From: Novosphingobium sp. PC22D
Lineage (GTDB): Bacteria > Pseudomonadota > Alphaproteobacteria > Sphingomonadales > Sphingomonadaceae
Assembly: GCF_002556635.1 (NCBI RefSeq)
Contig: NZ_MWMO01000002.1
Coordinates: 1-64,000, forward strand
Reading direction: 5' to 3'
Length of the DNA: 64,000 nt
The translations under genes and the position numbers were made by a program. Below, in pieces: positions 37,310 to 45,266 of the stretch. Numbering within the stretch: position 1 is the stretch's first letter; each line of letters begins with the position of its first letter. The notes beneath the pieces were generated by a model. The model was not told the DNA's origin. It worked only from the letters and a program-made list of their open reading frames with translations, and ran no database searches.

Positions 37310-37798
37310 TCACGCTTCGCTGTTGCCGCAAGTCGTGTACCCCCAGAACCCGAACTCGTCCTTCATCCGGGGGCCGGCGACGATGAGCTCCTGCATTTGC
37401 AAGCCCGCGTCTCCTTCGTCATCGAGAATGCGCGTACGGATACGAAGCTCACCATTCGCATACTCACCCGAGGCGCTTGCCGTAACAGGGATCAGCTTGC
37501 CGTTGATCTTGATGGCCCCGCGACCGCTGTTGTCGTAGACGAATGACGGAAAAGCGACCTCGGTCAGGCGGAACTGGCACGTGTTTTCGGCTCCCAGCGC
37601 GGCGAGGTCCGCCTCGCTCATGGTCTCGGGCAGCATGAGGCCGGGGCTGAGGTTGGCAAGAGCGCTCGCAGCACTCTCTATCGGAGCTGCCGTCGCCGGA
37701 GGATCGAGCTGCGCTTCGCGATCATTGCCGACCGCGGTATTGGTGTTGCAGGCCGCCAGCGGGAGGGCTGCAAGCGTCAGAAGTGCGATCTTGTTCAT
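37310..37798 (-). CDS. Lipoprotein of unknown function
   Basis: A 162-residue protein with a clear lipobox (LPLAAC, Cys17). The mature part has a short low-complexity linker, then a compact domain with cysteines in ENTCQFRLTE and a terminal YTTCGNSEA that could form a disulfide. No family recognised. Its start overlaps the stop of the DUF305 gene (ATGA), so it is the last gene of the operon channel/DUF305/lipoprotein. Confidence 0.65.
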   Translation of the reverse strand: MNKIALLTLAALPLAACNTNTAVGNDREAQLDPPATAAPIESAASALANLSPGLMLPETMSEADLAALGAENTCQFRLTEVAFPSFVYDNSGRGAIKINGKLIPVTASASGEYANGELRIRTRILDDEGDAGLQMQELIVAGPRMKDEFGFWGYTTCGNSEA

Positions 37799-38322
37799 TG
37801 CTGCATCTCCTCGGGCAGGCGTTCTTCGGTGCGTGGACCGTTCTCCTCGATGTCCTCGATGAGATATTTCATCTCGGCGATCTCACGCCGCTGCGCGACG
37901 ATGATGGCCTGCGCAAGTTCGCGAACCCGCGGATCCTTCAGGCTCGCCCTCTCGCTGGTCATGATCGCGATCGAGTGGTGCGGGATCATCGCGGCCATGT
38001 ATTCGGTGTCGTCGACCGTGGTCTGGCTGCGTACGAGCCATAGCGCGAGTGCGAATACGAGGGCTCCGACGCCCAGGATGATGAAGTTCTTGGTCCGGTC
38101 CTTGTACATGCCCCACATGAAGAGAAGCATGACCACCATCATCATCGCGCCCATGACGAACATCATCCAGAAGCGCGTCTCGCTCCAGAACACGTCGTCC
38201 ATGTCGAAGCTGTTGGCGTACATCAGGAAGAACATGATCACGGTCGAGGTCGATACCATGGCCATGAATCGCCAGTAGTTCCCGCCCCCTCCCTTATCCG
38301 AGTGGGATGTGCTTTCAGTCAT
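37795..38322 (-). CDS. DUF305-domain membrane protein
   Basis: A 175-residue protein with three membrane helices in the first two thirds, several Met-rich (MMFVMGAMMMVVMLLFMWGM), then a short DUF305 segment carrying the signature MIPHHSIAIMTSERA and the later IVAQRREIAEMKYLIEDI. DUF305 proteins are common in copper and heavy-metal clusters and bind metal through the HH pair and Met residues; biochemical role is not settled. ATG 38322 overlaps the upstream stop. Confidence 0.8.
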   Translation of the reverse strand: MTESTSHSDKGGGGNYWRFMAMVSTSTVIMFFLMYANSFDMDDVFWSETRFWMMFVMGAMMMVVMLLFMWGMYKDRTKNFIILGVGALVFALALWLVRSQTTVDDTEYMAAMIPHHSIAIMTSERASLKDPRVRELAQAIIVAQRREIAEMKYLIEDIEENGPRTEERLPEEMQQ

Positions 38323-38732
38323 GCGTTTTCTCCTTCCTTCATCATGGTCCAGAACAATTGTGCCGAGCAGCTGATGAGCGCGAAGCCGGTCAAGGCTTCG
38401 ACGCCGGCAATGACGCGCAGGTGCTCGGTCGGGTAGATGTCGCCGAGCCCCAGCGTGGTCACGTTGATCAGCGAGAAATAGAAATAGTCCATCGCACTCA
38501 TCGCCGGCGTCTTGTCGAACCCGCCGAGGCCCAGCTCCGCGCCCAGCCAGAAACCGCCAGCGAAGAGCGTCGCGACAAGCAGGTGCGATGCCAGGACGAG
38601 AAGCGCGACCCCAAGTTTGGCGGAGAAATTTCCGGGTGCGTCGAGCATGCGATGCCCTGCGCCGAGGATCGACAGATGCACGCCGACCGAGGCCAGGAAA
38701 AGTGCAATGGCGAGAATTAGTGCGGCGATCAT
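38319..38732 (-). CDS. Two-helix ion channel, potassium-channel pore family
   Basis: A 137-residue protein with an N-terminal helix, a middle helix and a C-terminal helix framing a pore loop with TTLGLGDIYP, close to the potassium selectivity filter TxGYGD (Tyr replaced by Leu). Such short channels occur as single genes in bacteria. It overlaps the DUF305 gene and the permease gene at both ends, so it is coupled to them. Whether it passes K+ or another cation is unclear given the filter change. Confidence 0.75.
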   Translation of the reverse strand: MIAALILAIALFLASVGVHLSILGAGHRMLDAPGNFSAKLGVALLVLASHLLVATLFAGGFWLGAELGLGGFDKTPAMSAMDYFYFSLINVTTLGLGDIYPTEHLRVIAGVEALTGFALISCSAQLFWTMMKEGENA

Positions 38733-40078
38733 CGATGATCTCCATCGTGTGTGGCGGGCATTTCACGCAGCGCAGGATTCCGACGGAGATAGAACCATTC
38801 GGCTCCGAACACTGCGGCAATACCTGCGACCGCATAGGCGACGACCGCAGGGTCGGTTTTGAGCTTGGCGAGGGCAAAAGCTGTCAGGACTACGCCGTCC
38901 GCCATGAGCGCCGACCAGAGGATCCAGGCACGCGCGCCTATTTCTTCCCGCAAACCGCGCAGCACGCCCCAATGCACGAGCATGTCCATTACGAGATAGA
39001 AGAACGCTCCGAGCGAGGCGATCCGCGAAAGATCGAACAGGACCGCGAGCGTGCCGGCGACCACGACGGTATAGACCAGCATGTGACTGCGGATCGGTCC
39101 CTTCATCCCAAAATGGCTATGCGGGATCATCTTCATTTCGGTCAGCATCGTCAGCATTCGCGAAACGGCGAAAACGCTGGCGATGACACCCGAGGTCGTG
39201 GCTGCGATCGCGATTGCGACTGTGAAATAGAACCCAAGCTCTCCGAGCGCGGGGCGCGCAGCTGCCGCAAGCGAGTAATCGCGCGCTTGCGCTATTTCCG
39301 AAGTGCTGAGGCTGGCTCCGACCGCCACCGCGACCAGAAGGTAGACGACCACGCATACTGTGATCGAAATGATAATAGTTCTGCCAACATTTCGGTGCGG
39401 ATCGATGATTTCGCCGCCGCTGTTGGTGATGGTGGTGAAACCCTTGAACGCGAGGATCGAGAAGGCGACCGACGCGAGCAACGCGTCGAGACCCGAAAGC
39501 GCGACTGGCTCTGAGAAGGCGCCGCCCGAAAAGCCGCTGGCCCAGATCGCCGCAATCGCGAACAGGGCGATGCCGCCGATCTTGATCGCCGACATGACGA
39601 GAGAGAAACCGCTGACCGATTTGTTGCCTGCCGCATTCACGAAATAGGCGAAGACGATGAGCGCCAGTGCCGCGACGGAAACCAGAATGCCGCTGCTCTC
39701 GAGCCCAAAGGGCCGCAAGGCATAGGTCGCGAAGGTCCGAGCGACCAGGCTTTCGTTGATGACCATCGACAGCGCCATCAGGAGCGATGCCGATGCTGCA
39801 ACAACACCCGGTCCGTAGGCCTTCTGAAGAATCATCGCGATGCCGCCAGAGGAGGGCCAGCGGTTCGACATCTTGATGTAGCTGTAGGCGGCTAGGGAAG
39901 TGACCAGGGCGCCGACTATGAAAGAAAGCGGAAATAGCGGTCCAGCCAGTTCGGCAATCTGGCCGGTCAGTGCGAAAATACCAGCGCCGATCATGACGCC
40001 GGTTCCCATTGCGACACCGCCAAGCAGCGTTATCGATCCAGCACTCTTCCCATGTTGATCGTTGCCATCTGTCTGCAA
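38729..40078 (-). CDS. APC-family amino-acid/polyamine-type permease
   Basis: A 449-residue transporter with 12 predicted helices; the first has the APC signature GTGVMIGAGIFALTGQIAELAG and helix six the SVAFSILAFKGFTTITNSGGE segment. It is the first gene of the operon permease-channel-DUF305-lipoprotein. An ECF-type promoter pattern lies about 50 bases before ATG 40078, linking it to the copper sigma-factor circuit. Substrate cannot be told; export or uptake of a thiol or amino acid under metal stress is possible. Confidence 0.8.
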   Translation of the reverse strand: MQTDGNDQHGKSAGSITLLGGVAMGTGVMIGAGIFALTGQIAELAGPLFPLSFIVGALVTSLAAYSYIKMSNRWPSSGGIAMILQKAYGPGVVAASASLLMALSMVINESLVARTFATYALRPFGLESSGILVSVAALALIVFAYFVNAAGNKSVSGFSLVMSAIKIGGIALFAIAAIWASGFSGGAFSEPVALSGLDALLASVAFSILAFKGFTTITNSGGEIIDPHRNVGRTIIISITVCVVVYLLVAVAVGASLSTSEIAQARDYSLAAAARPALGELGFYFTVAIAIAATTSGVIASVFAVSRMLTMLTEMKMIPHSHFGMKGPIRSHMLVYTVVVAGTLAVLFDLSRIASLGAFFYLVMDMLVHWGVLRGLREEIGARAWILWSALMADGVVLTAFALAKLKTDPAVVAYAVAGIAAVFGAEWFYLRRNPALREMPATHDGDHR

Positions 40079-40128
40079 GTCTTTCCCCTGTCGATGTCCT
40101 CCCGTCCGAGAAACATCACGACAAGCAG

Positions 40129-40156
40129 TACGTTGCGAAGCGGCTCACCCCTCAAA
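40129..40156 (-). promoter_or_regulatory. ECF-type promoter before the APC permease operon
   Basis: On the minus strand TTTGAGGGGTGA (40156-40145), 12 bases, then CGTA (40132-40129). It has the same core RAGGGR-N15-CGTA as the sites before the ECF sigma operon, copA, the methyltransferase and the DUF2231 gene. Start codon lies about 50 bases downstream. Confidence 0.65.
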
Positions 40157-40317
40157 AAATTTTCTGGCGGGGCATGAGCCATCCTTGGGCTGGCCCCGAA
40201 ATCGCGTTGAGCTATCGATTTCCGGCGGCGCGCTCTTTCTTCCTGCAGCGATGCCGATGGCGGCGCGTCAAGGCACGGCAGTCCACGCTGAGTGCGCCTA
40301 ATATTCAGCGCGTCAAA

Positions 40318-40590
40318 TCAGGAAAACCGGGCCTGGAAAAACCGGTGCAGCGGGACCGCGATGAGTGCGATGTACCAGCCGTAGAGAAAACTGCCCACCG
40401 CTCCTGCAAGAAATCCCGACAGGGTCAGCCATTCGAACCATGGCAGCAACGGAGCCCAGGCTTGGTGCATGTGAAACCGCTCGGGTGCGAGGACTCCGAA
40501 GGCAATGCATAGGAGGTAGCTGACAAGCAGGAACACGCTGAGCGTCCAGCCCCATGCGAATATCGAGTTCTTGATTGATCCTTTTACCAT
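40318..40590 (-). CDS. DUF5676-type small membrane protein
   Basis: A 90-residue protein with two membrane helices (AWGWTLSVFLLVSYLLCIAFGVL and a second one ending LYGWYIALIAVPL) and a short periplasmic loop FHMHQAWAPLLP. The pattern matches DUF5676 family membrane proteins, which often occur in metal-resistance regions. ATG 40590 preceded by GGGAGAA. It stands alone; hairpin sequence lies upstream between it and the DUF411 gene. Function unknown. Confidence 0.72.
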   Translation of the reverse strand: MVKGSIKNSIFAWGWTLSVFLLVSYLLCIAFGVLAPERFHMHQAWAPLLPWFEWLTLSGFLAGAVGSFLYGWYIALIAVPLHRFFQARFS

Positions 40591-40634
40591 CGCATTTCTC
40601 CCACTTCGTGCGTCCTAAAATTATGCAAACGGAA

Positions 40635-40670
40635 GGGTCCGGGACCGTCGGGGCAGCCGGCCCCGGACCC
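40635..40670. terminator. GC-rich hairpin between DUF411 and DUF5676 genes
   Basis: GGGTCCGGG at 40635-40643 pairs with CCCGGACCC at 40662-40670. It follows the minus-strand DUF411 gene (stop at 40802) and precedes the DUF5676 gene. No strong T-run, so termination strength is uncertain. Confidence 0.4.
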
Positions 40671-40801
40671 AGCGGGATGATCGACAGGCATCTTAGCGCC
40701 CGTCCCGGTGTCCCGGGCTTCTGTGTTATTCCCGCGCGATTGTTCTTCAACGAGACATCGCCCTTATTTCTCGCGCGGCCACTGGCGTCAGTTCCTTACA
40801 A

Positions 40802-41266
40802 TCACCGATAAGATGCGAAGACGCTCTGTCCGGTCGGACCAAAGGCGATGACCTCATAGGGCTGGATCCGGTTTCCGGCCTCCATGCCGGGCGATCCCAG
40901 AGGCATTCCCGGAACCGCTAGACCGGCAACGCCGTCGGGCCGCTCGCGCAAAAGTCGGGCGACGGCTTCGGCGGGCACGTGACCTTCGATGATGTATCCA
41001 TCGACCTCCATCGTGTGGCACGACCACAATTCTTCCGGTACGCCGCGCGCTGTCTTGATCGCCGCCATGTCGTTGCTATCGACCGATGCCACCTTCGCGT
41101 TCATCCCATCTTCAAGATGGCCTGCCCAGTTGAGACAGCATCCACATCCGGGGTCCCTGAACATCGTATAGGTCGCTGCCTGAGCCACGTTCGAACAGGC
41201 TGCCAGCACGAGCAAGGCCGCGCCGCTAATCGATCGCCGGAGCAGCGAAGGCTTTTTCAAATTCAT
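40802..41266 (-). CDS. DUF411-family metal-binding lipoprotein-like protein
   Basis: A 154-residue exported protein: signal segment with a lipobox-like LAAC near 23, then the DUF411 fold with DPGCGCCLNWAGHL and SCHTMEVDGYIIEGHVPAEA. The CGCC and CHTM motifs suggest a thioredoxin-like fold that binds Cu; the family is met in copper and silver clusters. ATG 41266 lies inside the end of the methyltransferase gene (ATGA overlap), so it is expressed from the ECF-type promoter upstream of that gene. Confidence 0.82.
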   Translation of the reverse strand: MNLKKPSLLRRSISGAALLVLAACSNVAQAATYTMFRDPGCGCCLNWAGHLEDGMNAKVASVDSNDMAAIKTARGVPEELWSCHTMEVDGYIIEGHVPAEAVARLLRERPDGVAGLAVPGMPLGSPGMEAGNRIQPYEVIAFGPTGQSVFASYR

Positions 41267-41967
41267 TGTGCAATTCCTTTCTTGTATCCGCGCCATAGCG
41301 AGATCGTCCCGGTTGCCGTCGGGAACCGTTGGAGCAGGCATGGCTCGGTGAAGATTTCGGCGAATAGTTTTTCGACCTCGCCGTCGGCGCTGGGCTGCGT
41401 GTCGCTTATGCCGTCAAGAGACTGGACGGTCGCCCGGAAGAGGCTCCGCATGAGTGGGCTATCCTGCTTCATATAATCGGAGATCAACACGGTTCCGCCT
41501 GGCACGAGCAAGCTTTCGATGGTTTCCAGGATTGTCTGCTTCTTGCGCAAGGGGACCTGGTGCAGGACGAGGCTGCTGACGATCTTGTTCGGCTGCCACC
41601 CTGCGGGCAGCTTGAGGCTTTCGAGAAAGCCATTGTGCCATTTCACGAGATCGGCTCCCGCGCCAAACTTGCGCCGCGCAAGCGCGAGCGCATCCGGGTC
41701 GGGTTCGACACCGATCAGACCCGCTTCCGGACAATCCGTCATCAAGGCCTTGAGAAGAGTGCCGGTTCCGCTGCCAACATCGATCACCCGGTCGCCGGGG
41801 ACAAGGTGCAGTTCTTCGACAATCCTTTGTCGCCAGAGATGTTCGCGGGTGAACAGACCGATCGCCCGGTCGTAAAGGGGCGTCAGAAAGCTCTTGCCAA
41901 GAAGAGGCGTAAATTCGCCGTGATCTTCAGGTGCGGTGATATTGTTCACGAGCTGGTTCCCATTCAT
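41263..41967 (-). CDS. Class I SAM-dependent methyltransferase
   Basis: A 234-residue methyltransferase with motif I VIDVGSGTGTLL near residue 62, acidic motif II GVEPDPDALALAR, and post-I HNGFLESL, then VLHQVPLRKK and PGGTVLISDY. The family covers UbiE-like and small-molecule enzymes. Substrate unknown; it could methylate a thiol or a metal ligand. Divergent from the ECF sigma operon, with a matching promoter 37 bases before the start, and translationally coupled to a DUF411 gene. Confidence 0.8.
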   Translation of the reverse strand: MNGNQLVNNITAPEDHGEFTPLLGKSFLTPLYDRAIGLFTREHLWRQRIVEELHLVPGDRVIDVGSGTGTLLKALMTDCPEAGLIGVEPDPDALALARRKFGAGADLVKWHNGFLESLKLPAGWQPNKIVSSLVLHQVPLRKKQTILETIESLLVPGGTVLISDYMKQDSPLMRSLFRATVQSLDGISDTQPSADGEVEKLFAEIFTEPCLLQRFPTATGTISLWRGYKKGIAQ

Positions 41968-42004
41968 CCCGGGTTCGACCCGATTCTGACAGACCCGTCT
42001 CGGT

Positions 42005-42032
42005 TACGTATGGCGCTGGACATTCCCTCAAA
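42005..42032 (-). promoter_or_regulatory. ECF-type promoter before the methyltransferase-DUF411 operon
   Basis: On the minus strand TTTGAGGGAATG (42032-42021), 12 bases, then CGTA (42008-42005). The start codon at 41967 lies 37 bases further on. It is back to back with the promoter of the sigma operon at 42041, so one short region serves both directions. Confidence 0.7.
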
Positions 42033-42040
42033 AAAAGAAG

Positions 42041-42068
42041 TTTAAGGGATTGTGCAGGCGAGCGCGTA
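42041..42068 (+). promoter_or_regulatory. ECF-type promoter before the anti-sigma/sensor/sigma operon
   Basis: TTTAAGGGATTG (42041-42052), 12 bases, CGTA (42065-42068); the start codon at 42101 follows 32 bases after CGTA. The copA promoter has exactly the same layout and the same 32-base leader, which suggests autoregulation by the sigma factor encoded here. Confidence 0.75.
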
Positions 42069-42100
42069 TAGGACACGTGCAACCCACAGGAGTTTTTCGG

Positions 42101-42397
42101 ATGCGTGACAATCACTCTCTTGATGCGGTGCTCGGAACGCTTTCCACCACCGCCGCCAACGAGGTCCCAGCCGACTTCATGGATGGCGTTTGGCAGCGCG
42201 CCGGACAGCTTGGCGAAATCGCCGACCGACGCCGCCGGACGGCCCTTTTCGTCGGTCTGTTCGTCGTCGGGCTTGGAGCTGGCGCCGGAACGAGCGGTTG
42301 GCCCGGCGGCTATGGCACGTCTTCCGCGTCATTTGGCGAGGGTCTTATCCTCGGCGAACAGCTGTCCCCATCGGCGCTCCTCCATGTGGAGCAATAG
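42101..42397 (+). CDS. Small membrane anti-sigma-like protein (CnrY-like)
   Basis: A 98-residue protein: cytoplasmic N-terminal part (about 1-45) with DAVLGTLSTTAAN and FMDGVWQRAG, one membrane helix (TALFVGLFVVGLGAGAG), and a short periplasmic tail. Order and design match CnrY/NccY, the membrane anti-sigma factor that holds an ECF sigma until a periplasmic metal sensor signals. AGGAG precedes ATG 42101. It is followed by a CnrX-like gene and a sigma gene. Sequence identity to CnrY is not claimed; assignment rests on topology and order. Confidence 0.7.
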   Translation: MRDNHSLDAVLGTLSTTAANEVPADFMDGVWQRAGQLGEIADRRRRTALFVGLFVVGLGAGAGTSGWPGGYGTSSASFGEGLILGEQLSPSALLHVEQ

Positions 42398-42400
42398 GGT

Positions 42401-42835
42401 TTGAAGACGACGCATATCGTTCTCGCGGTGCTTCTCGCAGCACTTGCAGGATGCCTCGGCGCGATTGCCGCGGATCGCTGGGCCAATCACGAGGCCGGCT
42501 CCGGCCTCCACGATTTCGTGCACGACGAGCTCACCCTGACGGCCGACCAGGAGCAGCGTCTCGATGCGCTCGAGGCCCGTTTCGCTGTCGAAAGGGCACG
42601 GCTCGAAGGATCGGCGCGCGCAGCCAATGCCCGGCTCGCCCAGGCGATGGAAAATGAGCACGAGTACGGTCCCGAGGTTTCGGCCGCGATCGACGAGGTG
42701 CATGCGCGTATGGGCGATCTGCAGAAAGCAACGGTACGGCATGTCTTCGACATGCGTGAAATTCTCGAACCCGAGCAGCAACGCCAGTTCGACCGCAAGG
42801 TCTCCGACGCCCTGACCCGCGACCCGCGCGACTGA
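42401..42835 (+). CDS. Periplasmic heavy-metal sensor (CnrX/CzcX-like)
   Basis: A 144-residue protein anchored by an N-terminal helix (THIVLAVLLAALAGCLGAIA), then a helical domain with the LTLTADQEQRLDALEARF start and EILEPEQQRQFDRKV end typical of the metal-resist/CnrX four-helix family. Candidate metal ligands are His in ADRWANHEAG, HDFVHDEL and VRHVFDM. TTG start at 42401 just after the anti-sigma stop. It should sense periplasmic metal and release the sigma factor; copper is likely because of the regulon. Confidence 0.78.
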   Translation: MKTTHIVLAVLLAALAGCLGAIAADRWANHEAGSGLHDFVHDELTLTADQEQRLDALEARFAVERARLEGSARAANARLAQAMENEHEYGPEVSAAIDEVHARMGDLQKATVRHVFDMREILEPEQQRQFDRKVSDALTRDPRD

Positions 42836-42841
42836 AGCGCC

Positions 42842-43402
42842 ATGTCGGGGGCGGGCGACAATCCGGATGAGGCCCTTGTCTCGCAGGTGAGGGCCGGTAA
42901 CAAGCGGGCTTTCAGCAAGCTCGTCGAGCATGAAACCGGTCGGCTTCTCGCGCTCGCGACACGCATGCTTTCCTCTCCTTCTCAGGCGGAGGACGTTGTT
43001 CAGGACAGCCTCGCTTCGGTGTGGCTGACGCGCCATCGGCTCGATCCGGACAAGCCGATCGGACCCTATCTGACAACCGTCGTCCTCAACCGCTGCCGGG
43101 ACCGTTTGCGCAGGCGCAAGGTCGCAGGCTTTTTCGGACTGTCGGGTGATGACGAACTCCATTCCATCGCCGACGATTTGCCGGGTCCTGAAGCGTTGGC
43201 CGTTTCCAGGGAAGAGCTCAATCTCGTTCAGGCCGAGATCGCGCGAATGCCTTTAAGGCTGCGCGAAGCGCTTGTGCTCGTGACCATCGAGGGGCGTAGC
43301 CAGGCCGAGGCGGCCGATCTTCTCGGAACGACCGAAAAGGCGATCGAAACCCGCGTATATCGCGCGCGCAACAGGCTGAAGGAGCGCTTCGAAAAACTTT
43401 GA
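42842..43402 (+). CDS. ECF-type RNA polymerase sigma factor (CnrH-like)
   Basis: A 186-residue ECF sigma factor: region 2 (FSKLVEHETGRLLALATRML...AEDVVQDSLASVW), linker, and region 4 (LRLREALVLVTIEGRSQAEAADLLGTTEKAIETRVYRARNRLKE). With the two upstream genes it forms a sigma/anti-sigma/sensor circuit of CnrYXH form. The same promoter pattern in front of its own operon, copA and three other units marks its probable targets. Stop lies 55 bases before copA. Confidence 0.85.
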   Translation: MSGAGDNPDEALVSQVRAGNKRAFSKLVEHETGRLLALATRMLSSPSQAEDVVQDSLASVWLTRHRLDPDKPIGPYLTTVVLNRCRDRLRRRKVAGFFGLSGDDELHSIADDLPGPEALAVSREELNLVQAEIARMPLRLREALVLVTIEGRSQAEAADLLGTTEKAIETRVYRARNRLKERFEKL

Positions 43403-43425
43403 GGGGTTGGCTGGGCGCGCGCGTA
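43398..43425 (+). promoter_or_regulatory. ECF-type promoter before copA
   Basis: TTTGAGGGGTTG (43398-43409), 12 bases, CGTA (43422-43425). It begins within the sigma gene's last codons and leaves a 32-base leader to ATG 43458, identical in layout to the sigma operon's own promoter. Confidence 0.75.
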
Positions 43426-43457
43426 AGTAACGGTAAACGCCAAGTCAGGAGCCCTTT

Positions 43458-45266
43458 ATGATCGCCGTCAATCGACGCAAGTTTCTCGGAGCCGGAGCAG
43501 GAGGAATGGGTCTGCTCGGCCTTGCCGGGGCGATGCCTGCCTGGGCACGGGGCGCGGACATCCTCGCAGGTAACGCCCGCAAGGGGCTGGACGAGATATC
43601 CGGCCCCAATATCGACCTCACCGTTGCCCGATCGGCCTTCGCGACCGGCAACAGGCGCGGCGGCGCGATCGCCGTCAATGGCACGATCCCCGGTCCGCTG
43701 TTGCGTTTGCAGGAAGGCACGACCGTCCGGCTCAATGTCCATAACCAGCTCGAGGAAGATACTTCGATCCACTGGCACGGTCTGCTCGTGCCGTTTCAGC
43801 TCGATGGAGTGCCCGGCGTGAGCTTCCCCGGTGTCAAACCGGGAGAGACCTTCACCGCCGAGTTTCCGGTTCGCCAATCGGGCACTTACTGGTGGCACTC
43901 GCATAGCGGCCTGCAGGAACAGGCCGGGCATTACGGCGCGATCGTGATCGATCCCGCCGGACCCGATCCGGTTCAGGCCGACCGCGAATATATCGTGGTG
44001 CTGAGCGAATTCAGCGCCATGTCGCCCCACACCATTTTCGACAAGCTCAAGAAGGGCGAAGGCTACTTCAACTACAACCAGAACACCTGGACCGACGATT
44101 ACCCGCTTTCGGGCGAGGATCGCCGGATGTGGGCGAAAATGCGCATGATGCCGACGGACATCCTCGACGTGTCGAGCGCGGCTTATACCTATCTTCTGAA
44201 CGGCCATGGCCCGCTCGACAATCTGGAATACCTCTTCCGCCCGGGCGAACGCGTGCGGCTGCGCTTCATCAATGCCGGCGCCATGACCTTCTTCAATATT
44301 CGCATTCCCGGCCTGCCGATGACCATCGTTCAGGCGGACGGGCAGAACGTCGAGCCGGTGGAGGTCGACGAGTTCCAGATCGGTGTGGCCGAGACATACG
44401 ACGTCGTCGTGACGCCGGGCGCGCAACAAGCCTACACGCTGGTCGCGGAGTCGATGGACCGCTCGGGCATGGGTATTGCCACACTCGCGAGCGCACCCGG
44501 CGCTCGCGCCGCCATTCCGCCGCTGCGCGATCCGCCGCTTCTGACCATGGCCGACATGGGCATGAGCGGCATGGACCACGGCTCGTCTGGCGATGCCGGC
44601 ATGTCGGGCATGGACCACGGAAGTGGCGGCGACATGGCGGGGATGGATCATGGTTCGTCCGGCCAATCCGAGATGGCAGGCATGGCCGGCATGTCGGGGA
44701 TGCAGATGCGCGACACGTCGCTTCTGCCGCCCGATGTGAAGGTCGGGCCCGGTCTCGACATGGTCTCGATGAACCCGGTCGACCGCATGGGCGATCCCGG
44801 CATCGGTCTCGCCGATGTGCCGCATCGTACGCTCGACTATCGCAAGCTGCGCGCGCTGACTCCACACCGCGAGGGCCGCACGCCGTCCCGGCGAATGGAA
44901 ATTCATCTGACCGGCAATATGGAGCGCTACATGTGGTCGTTCGACGGCAAGAAGTTCTCCGCCGTCTCAGACGAGCCGATCCGTTTCGCCTATAACGAGC
45001 GCGTGCGCGTGAAGCTCGTCAACGACACGATGATGGCGCACCCCATTCACTTGCACGGTCATTTCTTCGAGCTGGTCAATGGCGCGCCGGCCGATCGTCA
45101 ACCGCTCAAGCACACGGTAATCCTGCAGCCGGGTGGCAGCGCGCAGTTCGACCTGACGGCGGACGAGCCGGGCGACTGGGCCTTCCACTGTCACCTTCTC
45201 TACCACATGCATGCCGGGATGTTTCAGATCGTCACGGTCGCCAATCCCGACGGGAGCGAAGCATGA
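43458..45266 (+). CDS. copA: Copper-resistance multicopper oxidase CopA/PcoA
   Basis: A 602-residue periplasmic oxidase with a Tat signal (NRRKFLGAGAGGMGLLGL ending PAWA). Copper ligand motifs HWHGLLVP, WWHSHSGLQEQAG, HPIHLHGHFFEL and FHCHLLYHMHAGM are complete. The middle holds a Met/His-rich block with MSGMDHGS-type repeats (about 360-415), which stores Cu(I). Different from the CueO-like enzyme at 26700. It oxidises and sequesters copper together with CopB. The stop overlaps copB (ATGA). Confidence 0.92.
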   Translation: MIAVNRRKFLGAGAGGMGLLGLAGAMPAWARGADILAGNARKGLDEISGPNIDLTVARSAFATGNRRGGAIAVNGTIPGPLLRLQEGTTVRLNVHNQLEEDTSIHWHGLLVPFQLDGVPGVSFPGVKPGETFTAEFPVRQSGTYWWHSHSGLQEQAGHYGAIVIDPAGPDPVQADREYIVVLSEFSAMSPHTIFDKLKKGEGYFNYNQNTWTDDYPLSGEDRRMWAKMRMMPTDILDVSSAAYTYLLNGHGPLDNLEYLFRPGERVRLRFINAGAMTFFNIRIPGLPMTIVQADGQNVEPVEVDEFQIGVAETYDVVVTPGAQQAYTLVAESMDRSGMGIATLASAPGARAAIPPLRDPPLLTMADMGMSGMDHGSSGDAGMSGMDHGSGGDMAGMDHGSSGQSEMAGMAGMSGMQMRDTSLLPPDVKVGPGLDMVSMNPVDRMGDPGIGLADVPHRTLDYRKLRALTPHREGRTPSRRMEIHLTGNMERYMWSFDGKKFSAVSDEPIRFAYNERVRVKLVNDTMMAHPIHLHGHFFELVNGAPADRQPLKHTVILQPGGSAQFDLTADEPGDWAFHCHLLYHMHAGMFQIVTVANPDGSEA

